A DNA stretch of 64,000 nucleotides, from positions 62,001 through 126,000 of the forward strand of contig JAGOSY010000017.1 in assembly GCA_018062085.1 (NCBI GenBank). Direction: 5' to 3'. Position 1 is the first letter of the stretch, and every line of letters begins with the position of its first letter. This document shows positions 42,009 to 51,024 of this stretch, in pieces. The stretch comes from a bacterium (lineage in GTDB: Bacteria > Cyanobacteriota > Vampirovibrionia > Obscuribacterales > Obscuribacteraceae). Under the pieces are notes generated by a model. It saw only the letters and a program-made list of their open reading frames with translations. It was not told where the DNA came from and did not search any database. A program made the translations under genes and the position numbers.

Positions 42009-42663
42009 TGATGAACCCTAGGCCTTTCACTGTTTGTATTGAGCAGCCGGAATGTTCGATTTTTTTACGTAGTCTATGTATGACAATGTCGACCGCATTG
42101 CTCGACATGTCGCGCTCTAATGATGAAAGGTGTTCAATTAAATCGTTCTTGAACACTACTCTTCCTCGTCTCTGCAGCATCAACTCTAATACCAGGTATT
42201 CACGTGCTGATAAGTCGATTGGCTGATCTTCTATGGAAAACCTGTTAGCGAAAGTGTCGAGAGAAAGTGTGCCTACTTTAATTGCTGTTTGGTTGGCCCA
42301 TTTGTCCTTGCGCAATAGGGCTCTAATTCTGGCTTCAAGTTCTCCAACATTGAAAGGCTTGCAAAGATAATCATTGGCTCCTAGATCTAGTCCGTGAATT
42401 CGGTCTTCTGGAGTGTCACGGGCTGTGAGAATGAGAACCGGTAATGACTTACCCTCTTTTCTCAGATTTTCGAGCACTGTCAGGCCATCCCTTTGAGGAA
42501 GGCCGATGTCTAAAATGACGAGATCGTATGCATTGCTAAACACAGCAGCTTCAGCATCTAGACCATTCTTGGCGCTGTCAATTTTATGACCGCTATGCCT
42601 TAAAGTTCTAGATAATCCGTCTGACAAAAATTGATCGTCTTCTGCCAGCAGTATATAAGCCAT
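42001..42663 (-). CDS. OmpR-family response regulator, second paralogue
   Basis: 220 residues. D9-D10, D52 (LDIGLPQRDG) and K102 (LCKPF) in the receiver; winged helix with LSAREYLVLELML and SNAVDIVIHRLRKKIEHSG. Clearly paralogous to the regulator at 37.9 kb. The gene begins 5 bases after a possible small frame (42668-42817). Confidence 0.9.
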   Translation of the reverse strand: MAYILLAEDDQFLSDGLSRTLRHSGHKIDSAKNGLDAEAAVFSNAYDLVILDIGLPQRDGLTVLENLRKEGKSLPVLILTARDTPEDRIHGLDLGANDYLCKPFNVGELEARIRALLRKDKWANQTAIKVGTLSLDTFANRFSIEDQPIDLSAREYLVLELMLQRRGRVVFKNDLIEHLSSLERDMSSNAVDIVIHRLRKKIEHSGCSIQTVKGLGFIIE

Positions 42664-42667
42664 TGTT

Positions 42668-42817
42668 TCAGTCGCTCATTTTTGTTTGGTAGGCGGCAGA
42701 CCCTTCGCAAGCGCAATTGTCTTTGCTTAATTTGATTGTAAACTGTCCGCTGACAAACTGTTTATTGCAAAATTGTTCTTGGGCACAAACATCATCGACC
42801 AGAGTACTTAACTGCAA
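42668..42817 (-). CDS. possible small Cys-containing protein
   Basis: 49 residues from a TTG at 42817 that lies in the last codons of the trehalose-phosphate synthase gene, with GAGAG four bases upstream. The frame includes VDDVCAQEQFCNKQFVSG and KDNCACEG. It fills the gap between the synthase stop and the response regulator start, whose own ribosome site is weak, so coupling is possible. It may equally be an unused frame. Confidence 0.3.
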   Translation of the reverse strand: MQLSTLVDDVCAQEQFCNKQFVSGQFTIKLSKDNCACEGSAAYQTKMSD

Positions 42818-44196
42818 ATTCTCTCTTGTATTGAGCCGACTTGACGATCTAATTTTGATTTCGATTTCGATTGCGTCATGCGGCACTGTTGGGCGAACGA
42901 CTGCCACCAATTCTCTAGTGAGTTGGCTGCCAAAGACTCCTTCATGGCATAGGTCCTGGCAGATTTTTCTTTGTCGCTCATTGTTAAACATTGAGCGATG
43001 GCATGGGCAAATGCTGCAGGATTGTGCGGATCAAGTTCGACGCAGCCGCTTTTCAGCTCGTTGAACGCTCCGGCACCCCTTGATAGCCCCAGTACGCCCG
43101 GGTGTGACTTCTGGCAAGCAACGTATTCTTTAGCGGTTAAATTTAAGCCGTCTCTGACGGGGCTTACAAGCATTACAGCGGCCTTGCTGTAGAGGCTGGC
43201 TAGTTCGCCTCCCGTCCTTGGTAGATCAGTCCAAACAAGAGGCTGCCAGCCACCAGTCGCTCTGTGTGAGTTGAGCGCGGTATGGCGCTCTTGGCAATTT
43301 TGCCAGTAGCGGTCAAATTCTGGCAGTCCTTGTCTAGACCTTGTCCCAAGTTGGAGGAAGGAAACTTTTTTTTGCCACTGTGGATATTTCTCAAAGAAAC
43401 AGTCTATGGCGGTGAATCGCTCAGCCACTCCTTTTGTATAATCGGCGCGATCGACACTCAGTATTATTGGCATGCCCGGTGGTGTAAGTGCTTGCTGGCG
43501 TAGGCTTCCTAAATTTGCTAAGTCGCTCCAATGCTCGCTATCAATTCCTAGTGGAGCGCTTACAAATTTTGTAGAGTGTGATTTGTAGCTAGTTCTATCT
43601 ATAAGTTTGATTGTGTGATCAGAAGTTTGCACGTTAAATTGGTGCATGTGATCAGTGACGAAATTGAAGAAATTTTGGCGATACTCTTCAGTGTGGAAGC
43701 CAACTACGTTGGCATGAAGAAGGCCTGTGGCTAATTCTGCCATGGCATCGACGTGTTCTGGTCTGACATATTTAGGCCAAGGAATGTGCCAGAAGACAAA
43801 ACTTTCTGTTGAATGTTTTAGTAGGTTTGGCATAAGTGCAAACTGGTAGTCGTTTACAAAGAAGGCGTTGTTGTCGTTGGCTATGTTTCTAAGTCTGAAT
43901 GCTATGCCTGAGTTAAAGGCCTTGTAGCAGAGTCTTTCTTGCTCACTGTAGTGGGCAAATTGAGGTAGATCATGTAAGACTGGCCAAAGAAAGTTGTTGC
44001 AGTACTTGTAGTGATTTTCAACGAGATTGCTATCGAGCACGTAATTTGCATCTTCGCCCTCTGCGTTTCTGCAGATCAGGCGCTCTCCGTCGATAAACCA
44101 CCATTCAGATGAGTTGCTTTCTTGTTCGAATATTTGTGTAACAGCGCTAGATACGCCGCCAGGAGCACTGGGCCCACGATATGAAAGTATTTGCAC
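42808..44196 (-). CDS. otsA: trehalose-6-phosphate synthase (GT20)
   Basis: 462 residues. GT20 motifs: VNDYQFALMP, FWHIPWP (136-141), VGFHTEEY, LSVDRADYTKGV (KGV loop), SPVRDGLNLTAKEYVACQ and the nucleotide-binding end. It transfers glucose from a nucleotide sugar to glucose-6-phosphate. The N-terminal loop is SYRGPSAPGGVSSAV rather than the usual RLP...GGL, so a related acceptor such as glycerol-phosphate is not excluded. The phosphatase is at 47.7 kb. Divergent from a debranching gene with three shared operator-like sites. Confidence 0.75.
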   Translation of the reverse strand: MQILSYRGPSAPGGVSSAVTQIFEQESNSSEWWFIDGERLICRNAEGEDANYVLDSNLVENHYKYCNNFLWPVLHDLPQFAHYSEQERLCYKAFNSGIAFRLRNIANDNNAFFVNDYQFALMPNLLKHSTESFVFWHIPWPKYVRPEHVDAMAELATGLLHANVVGFHTEEYRQNFFNFVTDHMHQFNVQTSDHTIKLIDRTSYKSHSTKFVSAPLGIDSEHWSDLANLGSLRQQALTPPGMPIILSVDRADYTKGVAERFTAIDCFFEKYPQWQKKVSFLQLGTRSRQGLPEFDRYWQNCQERHTALNSHRATGGWQPLVWTDLPRTGGELASLYSKAAVMLVSPVRDGLNLTAKEYVACQKSHPGVLGLSRGAGAFNELKSGCVELDPHNPAAFAHAIAQCLTMSDKEKSARTYAMKESLAANSLENWWQSFAQQCRMTQSKSKSKLDRQVGSIQERICS

Positions 44197-44280
44197 TGTG
44201 CACCTCGGTTAGCTCAACGCCTTTGCCTCTTGGCTTTGCGTTCTGTTTGAAGCCTCTGTATTCAGCATAGGGTGCGGTTT

Positions 44281-44410
44281 TTTCAAACGCGTTTCGCTCG
44301 CTCGACCTCGTTGGCGTTTCAAACGCGTTTCAGTTTTTGCCCGTTGGCAAATTAACCAGACATTTCACTTTCTTCGAGCTGCTTGCGAGAAAATAGAAAC
44401 GTGTTTGAAA
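44281..44410. promoter_or_regulatory. three LacI-like operator repeats
   Basis: TTTCAAACGCGTTTC occurs at 44281-44295 and 44317-44331, and its reverse complement with one change (GAAACGTGTTTGAAA) at 44396-44410. The core AAACGCGTTT is a perfect palindrome with a central CG, as in LacI/GalR-family operators. The second copy is also part of a perfect GCGTTT-c-AAACGC. They lie between the divergent GT20 and debranching genes; the last is 24 bases from the debranching ATG. Confidence 0.7.
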
Positions 44411-44433
44411 CGCGATAATTTAATGATGGTGTT

Positions 44434-46632
44434 ATGAGTCTGAAATCAAGGAAGCTGTTTGAGAAACAGTCTGAATATGTGGTTGATTCTCGGCCCCTCT
44501 GTCAGGGCCTGCCATTTTTGCTGACAGATTCAGCACATCCGCGGTTGGTTCTTAAGAAGAGCAATCATTTTATTGTGCTAGACCGCGAGGCTTGCATTCC
44601 TGCATGCAATACCCTCGGTTTTGGCTACTACCACAATGACACCAGGCATTTGAGCCAGTGGGAGATTCTTTTAGATGACGTATCTTTGTCACTTCTTTCG
44701 TTTGATGTGCAGAAGGGTTACGCCGGTAGCTTTCTGTATACAAACCCTCAGACTCCTACTCTTTTGCAGCAGAAAATCATGGTACAGCGCCAGATTGTTC
44801 TATCTGACATAGTCTGTGAGCGGCTCGTTGTTGAAAATTTCAGTTCTGAAGAAATTACCATTAATCTGCGCATCAAATGTCAGTCTGATTTTGCTGACAT
44901 GTTCGAAGTACGTGGCTTGAACCGCCCTGAGCGTGGCCTGCGCATGATGCCATCGGCCGATCTTGAGGGCAGACGTGTGTTTCTTGGCTACAAGGGCGCT
45001 GATGGCGTTCTACTTGAGACAATTGTCGAATTTACTGGCCAAAAGCCAGATTTACTTTCTGAAGGAGAGGCTCTTTTTAATTTAGTTCTGCCCGTGAGAA
45101 CACCGTGGGAGCTTGAAATTCGCATTTATACAAGAAGTAATGAGTCATCTGATTATGTGTTTGCCGATATAGGAGAAGACAACTTTCAATCTCAATTAAC
45201 TGAGGCTGATAGGCAATTTATTGAGTGGCGCGGAAGCGGTGCAAAAGTTTCGACAAAGCACGAAATCGCTAATCTCACCATTGAACGTGGCTTGCGCGAT
45301 ATTTATATTTTGCAGCAGGAGACCCCAAGGGGCCCGGGGTTAGCGGCAGGAGTGCCGTGGTACTGTGCTGTTTTCGGTCGCGACAGTGCCATTGCGGCAC
45401 TGCAGCTTATGCCGTTTTATCCTCAGTTGGCTCGTCAGTGCCTTGAAGTTTTAGCCGCCTATCAGGGTACGAAAACTGACGAATTTAGAGCCGAGCGGGC
45501 AGGCAAAATTATGCATGAACTGCGTCTAGGAGAGCTAGCCAGGTTAAATACTATTCCTCACACGCCTTACTATGGCACCATTGACGCTACCGCACTTTGG
45601 GCAATTGCTCTCGAGCGATATCTGCAATGGACAGGCGATCTGCAGTTTGCTGATAAGCTTTGGCCCCAAGTGCAGCTGGCTTTGACTTGGCTCGATAGTT
45701 CTAGCGATGGATATTTATCCTACAAACGCGAGAGCCCACAAGGACTTGAAAATCAGGGCTGGAAAGACTCCGGCGATTCTGTTTGCCACCTCGACGGTTC
45801 TTTGGCTGTGCCCCCAATCGCTCTTTGCGAGGCACAAGGTTATCTTTATGCTGCTCGTATTGCCATCGCCAGTATCGCTAGCATGCTAGGAAACTCTGAA
45901 ATAGCTGCCAATTTGAGATTAAAGGCCCACAGTCTTAAAGCAAAATTTGTTAATGACTTTTGGATGCCAGACGAGGAGTTTTTGGCATTGGCTCTAGACT
46001 TTGAGGGCAAACAGGTCAAAGCCATTTCATCTAATGCTGGCCATTGCGTTTGGTCTGGAATCTTGGATGGTGAGCGGGCTACGAAGGTAGTCGATCGCTT
46101 ACTCTCCCAAGATATGGACACTGGCTGGGGCCTTAGAACTTTGTCTAGTGATGCCTCTAACTACAGTCCTATGAGTTATCACAACGGTTCTGTTTGGCCC
46201 CACGACAATGCCATCATTATGGAAGGAATGCGAAATATTGGCCGCATTCGCGATGCCCATCAACTCATGGGTTCCATGGTCGAGGTGGCTCAGCACCAGC
46301 AAGACTTTAGGCTGCCTGAGTTATTTTGTGGTTTTGAGAGAAGTGATTGGAGCAAGCCTATTGATTATCCCGTGTCGTGTTCACCGCAGGCTTGGTCTGC
46401 CGGAAGCATTTTTCAGATGATTAGTGCTTGCCTAAATTTTCAGCCAGATGCTGCCAATAATGTCTTGCGAATTATAGAGCCATGCTTACCTGACTGGATG
46501 GAGCAGGTGACAGTGCGTGACTTGAAGATCGGAAAGAGTTCGTTGGATATTGCTTTCAACATCGCCAATGGTCAGACGTTTTGTCAAATTTTGAGAAAAA
46601 CAGGTGATTTGAAAGTGATCATCGAGACATAG
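44434..46632 (+). CDS. amylo-1,6-glucosidase-like enzyme (GDE_N_bis)
   Basis: 732 residues. The N-terminal domain (about 30-250) has FIVLDREACIP, GFGYYHNDTRHLSQWEI and DVQKGYAGSFLYTNP typical of the GDE_N_bis group. An alpha/alpha barrel follows with GVPWYCAVFGRDSAIAALQLM, DATALWAIALERYL, ENQGWKDSGDSV and YHNGSVWPHDNAIIMEG. It probably removes glucose or alpha-linked oligosaccharide from glycogen or sucrose-like substrates. First of three plus-strand genes with GT4 and otsB. Confidence 0.85.
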   Translation: MSLKSRKLFEKQSEYVVDSRPLCQGLPFLLTDSAHPRLVLKKSNHFIVLDREACIPACNTLGFGYYHNDTRHLSQWEILLDDVSLSLLSFDVQKGYAGSFLYTNPQTPTLLQQKIMVQRQIVLSDIVCERLVVENFSSEEITINLRIKCQSDFADMFEVRGLNRPERGLRMMPSADLEGRRVFLGYKGADGVLLETIVEFTGQKPDLLSEGEALFNLVLPVRTPWELEIRIYTRSNESSDYVFADIGEDNFQSQLTEADRQFIEWRGSGAKVSTKHEIANLTIERGLRDIYILQQETPRGPGLAAGVPWYCAVFGRDSAIAALQLMPFYPQLARQCLEVLAAYQGTKTDEFRAERAGKIMHELRLGELARLNTIPHTPYYGTIDATALWAIALERYLQWTGDLQFADKLWPQVQLALTWLDSSSDGYLSYKRESPQGLENQGWKDSGDSVCHLDGSLAVPPIALCEAQGYLYAARIAIASIASMLGNSEIAANLRLKAHSLKAKFVNDFWMPDEEFLALALDFEGKQVKAISSNAGHCVWSGILDGERATKVVDRLLSQDMDTGWGLRTLSSDASNYSPMSYHNGSVWPHDNAIIMEGMRNIGRIRDAHQLMGSMVEVAQHQQDFRLPELFCGFERSDWSKPIDYPVSCSPQAWSAGSIFQMISACLNFQPDAANNVLRIIEPCLPDWMEQVTVRDLKIGKSSLDIAFNIANGQTFCQILRKTGDLKVIIET

Positions 46633-46656
46633 GGCTACTTAGATGAGGTTGGAAGG

Positions 46657-47727
46657 ATGCGTATAGCACAGTTAGCACCGCTTGCAGAAACAGTTCCCCC
46701 TAAGCACTACGGCGGTTCTGAACTAGTTGTCAGCTTGCTCACTGAAGAGTTGGTCAAGCGCGGCCATGAAGTAACATTATTTGCTAGTGCTGATTCTGTG
46801 ACATCAGGTCGTCTGGTTTCCTGCGCTCCTACTGGTTTGCGGCGAGCCCATGATATTCCGCCCACTCGCTGGTCTGCCTATGAACTCAAGTCTTTACTAG
46901 CTTTAGAGGGTATGCAAGACCATTTTGATATTGTGCATAGTCATATGGGCTATAGCGCCTTGTCGTTCTTGCGCAATCTAACTTGCCTGAGTCTTAGTAC
47001 CAATCATAATCCTGTTAAAGACTACTGCTCTGATATTTATCTGAAGTTTCAGGAATTGCCTTTTGTTGCTATAAGCAATGCCTATAGAAGACTCAATTAT
47101 CCTGACGACCTAAACTATGTAGCGACCATTCATAATGGTATCGATATTAGTGGCACTGTTGACCTGGGGCAGCGACGGCGGCATCTTTTGTTTTTAGGGA
47201 GAATCTGTCCAGACAAAGGCACGGTTGAGGCCATTCAGATAGCCAAAAGGCTCAGTATTCCTATAATTTTAGCCGGAAAAGTTGATGATAATGACCGTGA
47301 ATATTTCGAGACTTTGGTGCGACCACTGCTCTCTTTGCCAGATGTTGAATATATTGGAGAAGTTTCTACTAGCGAAAAAGCGAGGCTGTATGCCAGTGCT
47401 ATTGCTACAGTATGTCCAATCAAATTTGACGAACCGTTCGGATTAGTTTTTGCTGAGTCTTTAGCTGCAGGCACTCCGGTCATGGCGCTGCGAAGAGGTG
47501 CTGCCCCAGAAGTTATAGATGACGGTAAAACCGGAATCGTGAGCGATACGGTAGATCAGTTGGTCAACCGCTATGGTGAGATTGAGAGTATGAATAGAAC
47601 GACTTGTCGAGAAACCGCTAAGCTTTTGTTCAGTAAAGAGAGAATGGCAGATCAGTATGAAGCCCTCTACTATCAGCTATTGGTGAACCGGCAAGAGAAA
47701 GTGCTCTACGAGGGCTGTGTAGCATGA
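46657..47727 (+). CDS. GT4-family glycosyltransferase
   Basis: 356 residues, 24 bases after the debranching gene, with GAGG eight bases upstream. N-terminal IAQLAPLAETVPPKHYGGSELV and the donor-binding C-terminal half with LFLGRICPDKGTVEAI, GEVSTSEKARLYASA and the E-x7-E region DEPFGLVFAESLAAGTPV are those of GT4 retaining enzymes. Probably a glucosyl or mannosyl transferase for a solute or glycan. Its stop overlaps the otsB start (ATGA). Confidence 0.85.
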   Translation: MRIAQLAPLAETVPPKHYGGSELVVSLLTEELVKRGHEVTLFASADSVTSGRLVSCAPTGLRRAHDIPPTRWSAYELKSLLALEGMQDHFDIVHSHMGYSALSFLRNLTCLSLSTNHNPVKDYCSDIYLKFQELPFVAISNAYRRLNYPDDLNYVATIHNGIDISGTVDLGQRRRHLLFLGRICPDKGTVEAIQIAKRLSIPIILAGKVDDNDREYFETLVRPLLSLPDVEYIGEVSTSEKARLYASAIATVCPIKFDEPFGLVFAESLAAGTPVMALRRGAAPEVIDDGKTGIVSDTVDQLVNRYGEIESMNRTTCRETAKLLFSKERMADQYEALYYQLLVNRQEKVLYEGCVA

Positions 47728-48527
47728 TCAAGTATGAGTTAGATAATTGTTCCTTGTCAGAATCTCCTAGGGACCTAAAGCCGCTTCTTGCTAAGCGGCC
47801 GCCCTTTTTGTTTTTAGATCGCGACGGCACCCTTGTTCCTCTCGCTGATAATCCAAAAGACGCCATACTTGATGTAGCCACATCAAAAGTTCTTAGACGT
47901 TTGAGTGCTCGGCTATCTAAACGCGTTGCTATAGTCAGCGCTCGTGGCTTAGATATGCTGGCGGCTGAGTTTGATTGCAATCAGTTCATTCTCGCTGGCA
48001 ACTATGGACTAGAGATAAGCTTTCCGTCAGGTAAAAAGATCGTACACCCCGAAGCTCAGAAGGCGCTCTCTTTGCTTTCTGAAGTGCGATTTGATTTGGC
48101 GCAAATGGCAGAACGAAATGCCCGGCTTATGCTAGATGATCATCAGTATTCATTTTGTTTGCACTTTCACAAAGTACCAGCAGAAGAGCGGTCGGTTATT
48201 TATAGACAGATAAATGAGCTTGAGCAAAAATATTGTTTATTGCAATTTAGGGCGCTGCCAACGAGTTATGAGATAGTGCCAGCGATTGAATGGAGCAAAG
48301 CCAATGCTCTCGATAAAATGGTAGCGGAACTTTCCCTTAGTGCCGAAGAGTTTTTGTGCATGGCATTTGGTGATTCTTCGGCAGATGAACCCATGTTTCA
48401 ATGGGTAAATCGCCATGGTGGATTGAGTTTTAATGTTGGGGGAAGAGCCTCTGCTAACGCTACTTCAACGCTCGATAGTTCTTCTGATGTGATCGAATTT
48501 CTTGAGGCTTTATTGGTGTTGAAGTGA
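47724..48527 (+). CDS. otsB: trehalose-6-phosphate phosphatase
   Basis: 267 residues. HAD motifs FLDRDGTLVPL (DxDGT), VAIVSARG, the Lys in EWSKANALDKM and MAFGDSSADEPMF, with the cap containing LAGNYGLEI typical of OtsB. It dephosphorylates trehalose-6-phosphate. Overlaps the GT4 gene by four bases. The synthase is transcribed away from the cluster under shared operator-like sites. Confidence 0.85.
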   Translation: MIKYELDNCSLSESPRDLKPLLAKRPPFLFLDRDGTLVPLADNPKDAILDVATSKVLRRLSARLSKRVAIVSARGLDMLAAEFDCNQFILAGNYGLEISFPSGKKIVHPEAQKALSLLSEVRFDLAQMAERNARLMLDDHQYSFCLHFHKVPAEERSVIYRQINELEQKYCLLQFRALPTSYEIVPAIEWSKANALDKMVAELSLSAEEFLCMAFGDSSADEPMFQWVNRHGGLSFNVGGRASANATSTLDSSSDVIEFLEALLVLK

Positions 48528-48579
48528 AAGGAGTTTTTGCTTGACCGCCGGTGCTTTTCGATTGAAGTGTTTTAGATGA

Positions 48580-49341
48580 TCATTTGTCGGTAGAGTACAG
48601 TCTGAGCTGAGTCTCGAAGGCTGTTGGTGTGACCATTACGTCGCCTGAAAAGGGGTCATCATATGTCACAAGCAAGAATAAGTTGAGACAAATGACTAAA
48701 CTGACGATTCCTACCATCACGAGTTGAATTTTTAAATTGTCGACACCAAAAAAATAGGTGAAGACAATAGTGGAAGCGCCTCCAAGAATTAAGACTAACC
48801 AGAGCTCTGTCGGTAGTCCAGAATGAAGGGCTTCTACTCGCATGCGCCGATTGTCGCCTACCGATTCCATTGCTGAGAGCAGAAGCTGTTGCGCATTCGA
48901 TTGCCGTTGTGTCACTGGTTCGTAGGTCGTGCAAGCCGTCCAGAGCTGTTTATAAACGGTCCAGGCTCGAGGACTGTCCTGCTTGGTAGTGAGCTTTGGC
49001 CATTCGTCGTTGACCACTTCAGTGGCATAATTTTTGCAGAGTGTGCGAATTTTGTCTCGTTGCGAGTTTTCCAAGCCTTCAGCTAATCTATAAACATTGC
49101 CTAGGGCTGACGCTTCCTGCTGAACTGTTTTTTTAGCGTCGCCGAATCTCTGCATGGCATCGGCCACCATGAAACCAAGCAGAACTGCAAACAGCATAGC
49201 CACAAATTGTGAGTACGGATCGCTTATGTCATGTTGCGTCTTCAGGTCTATGGCCTTCATCCAGCGACGCGCACCCAGCAGGCCGAGAATAGAAACACCA
49301 ACAATGAGAATTGTTGCGAAGAGTCCAATAGCCATAGTCAT
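48580..49341 (-). CDS. DUF4239 membrane protein, second paralogue
   Basis: 253 residues, with GGAGGG 11 bases before the ATG. Same layout as the copy at 32.7 kb: FVAMLFAVLLGFMVADAMQRFGDAK, EASALGNVYRLAEGL, a helical soluble part with QRQSNAQQLLLSAMESVGDNRRMR and two C-terminal helices. Confidence 0.75.
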   Translation of the reverse strand: MTMAIGLFATILIVGVSILGLLGARRWMKAIDLKTQHDISDPYSQFVAMLFAVLLGFMVADAMQRFGDAKKTVQQEASALGNVYRLAEGLENSQRDKIRTLCKNYATEVVNDEWPKLTTKQDSPRAWTVYKQLWTACTTYEPVTQRQSNAQQLLLSAMESVGDNRRMRVEALHSGLPTELWLVLILGGASTIVFTYFFGVDNLKIQLVMVGIVSLVICLNLFLLVTYDDPFSGDVMVTPTAFETQLRLYSTDK

Positions 49342-49431
49342 ACTTTTCTCGACCCTCCTGTTTCAATTCTCTGCCGTGTATTTCAGAAGCAAGGTTACCC
49401 GAATTTTCGATGTGATATCTACCTAGTGAAA

Positions 49432-51024
49432 TTATTTGCTCTTCAATTCCTTAACGCTTACCGTTGTAATCGACCACCAAGGGCCTTTTGTTTGACTCCA
49501 GAACGCAGCCCAGTACCAATGGGAGACATCAGTATAGTTTTGGCCTTTGTCGTCAAAGATGCGTTCTCGTACTTCAAGGCGCCGGGTACCTTTTTGAGCG
49601 TTTAAAACATTCCAGTTGACGCCGGCTTGGTCTGTTTGGCGGGGAAGATTGGTGATTTTGAAACCGCTTGCTCGATAGCAGTCTGCCGCAGGATGCAACT
49701 GCCTGGTGGCTTGGTTCACTCTCCGGAATATGATCGTTTGTTTGTCTGTTTGGAAAACTGCAATTTTCCCAGGAAAATTCCTGGCAAATTCTTCTTCGCT
49801 GCCAGAGAGAGGTACAGGTCTGAGTTTTTCTCCTTCATACACGGTTGGCCAGTTTGTTTGGTTGTCTCCTATTGCCACCTGTGAACCTGAGACTGTGGAA
49901 CTTTGGCTGCCAATGCCACCTGCGAGTTTGGCCCATGAGCAAAAGGGAAGGAGCGCTGCTGTGGCGCAGGCAATGAAGAAGTATTTGTTTGGTGATCGTC
50001 TCCCCTCTGCTTCATTGCCTTGTGGTGCCGACTGATCTGCGGCTGCACTGATTTCAAGGGCTTCATTTGTCAGGCTTTTTCCAATTGTCAGACTCCTTCC
50101 AAAGCGCTTGTCCACAAAGAAGAGAATTAGAACCACTAGCAAGAACGCTGCCACTCCTGTACCGGTGTGCACTGCCGTCTCGAAAAGCGAAGCGAATGAC
50201 TGGTGAGCGAAGAACTGGTGGGTGAATAACTGTTGAGCGAATAATTTGGGAATTTCCGCTGGTGCGTCAATTATTCCGGCTTCAAGGTAGAACAGTGAGG
50301 TGACCCGCAGTACATTGGCGAATACCGCTGAGGTTGTGGCTAATATCAGATACAGCATCGCTTGTGTGGGTTTGGAGTTTCTTAGGCTAAGCAGCACCGC
50401 TGCCATATAGAGAGCTGCCCAGAGCATTTTGATGCCGCTACAGGGTGCATCTATTTCAATCAGTTGGTTGTGCCAGAGCAGTGAAGTTCCTTGGGCAATT
50501 ACAGGAAAACCATTGATGCTCAGTAGCGCTACTGCGCACTGAGCCACTACTAGGCGCAAAGGATAGCCAAGATAGAAGTTGAGCGAGGCTACAAGTGGCA
50601 GGGAAAGCAAGAGCAAGATCCATTGGCCGCTGTTGAGAGGCCGACGCAAGATGTAGCTGAGAGCTAAAGCCAATGTGATTAGAGCCAGAGCGGCACTTAT
50701 GAGTTTAGGTGCGAAAAATAGCGAAAGACCATAGAGCGCTAGCATGGCGGTGATGGTCGTGGGAATGGGTGAGGGCTTGGGTGTGGGTATCGATGTGTTT
50801 GTGGCTGTGTTTGTGGATGTGGGGATGGATGTGGCAGCGCTGGTTGCTTTTGATTGTTGGTTGGCAATTAGGCCAAGAAGCGTAATCAGTGCCACTATCC
50901 CTAGCGGTTCATCGGATTGATCACAAAGTCGTTGGCCGTACCAGAGCCAGACTGGCCAGAATGCTGCAAGCAATGAAAATATGATCAACTGCTTTGAGCC
51001 TTGCGCTTTTTGTTGTTCAACCAA
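49432..51024 (-). CDS. exosortase with EpsI-like C-terminal domain
   Basis: 530 residues from TTG 51024, which overlaps the upstream gene by 40 bases; TTG 50988, overlapping the stop as TTGA, with AAGG ten bases upstream, is the alternative. About eight helices hold the exosortase triad C195 (IDAPCSGIKM), R240 (ANVLRVTSL) and H286 (HTGTG). After about residue 390 comes an EpsI/DUF3485-like domain (IIFRRVNQATRQLHPAADCYRASG). It cleaves and processes the sorting tail of PEP-CTERM-type substrates. A low-complexity Thr/Pro linker is at 61-90. Confidence 0.85.
   Translation of the reverse strand: MVEQQKAQGSKQLIIFSLLAAFWPVWLWYGQRLCDQSDEPLGIVALITLLGLIANQQSKATSAATSIPTSTNTATNTSIPTPKPSPIPTTITAMLALYGLSLFFAPKLISAALALITLALALSYILRRPLNSGQWILLLLSLPLVASLNFYLGYPLRLVVAQCAVALLSINGFPVIAQGTSLLWHNQLIEIDAPCSGIKMLWAALYMAAVLLSLRNSKPTQAMLYLILATTSAVFANVLRVTSLFYLEAGIIDAPAEIPKLFAQQLFTHQFFAHQSFASLFETAVHTGTGVAAFLLVVLILFFVDKRFGRSLTIGKSLTNEALEISAAADQSAPQGNEAEGRRSPNKYFFIACATAALLPFCSWAKLAGGIGSQSSTVSGSQVAIGDNQTNWPTVYEGEKLRPVPLSGSEEEFARNFPGKIAVFQTDKQTIIFRRVNQATRQLHPAADCYRASGFKITNLPRQTDQAGVNWNVLNAQKGTRRLEVRERIFDDKGQNYTDVSHWYWAAFWSQTKGPWWSITTVSVKELKSK

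Noticed and set aside
42668..42991. Longer 107-codon version of the small frame
   Set aside because: Most of it lies inside the GT20 coding sequence; only the last 49 codons are outside and worth listing.
50760..50835. G/T-rich run as possible G-quadruplex
   Set aside because: It is explained as the reverse strand of a Thr/Pro/Ser-coding linker; G runs are mostly of two or three with irregular spacing.
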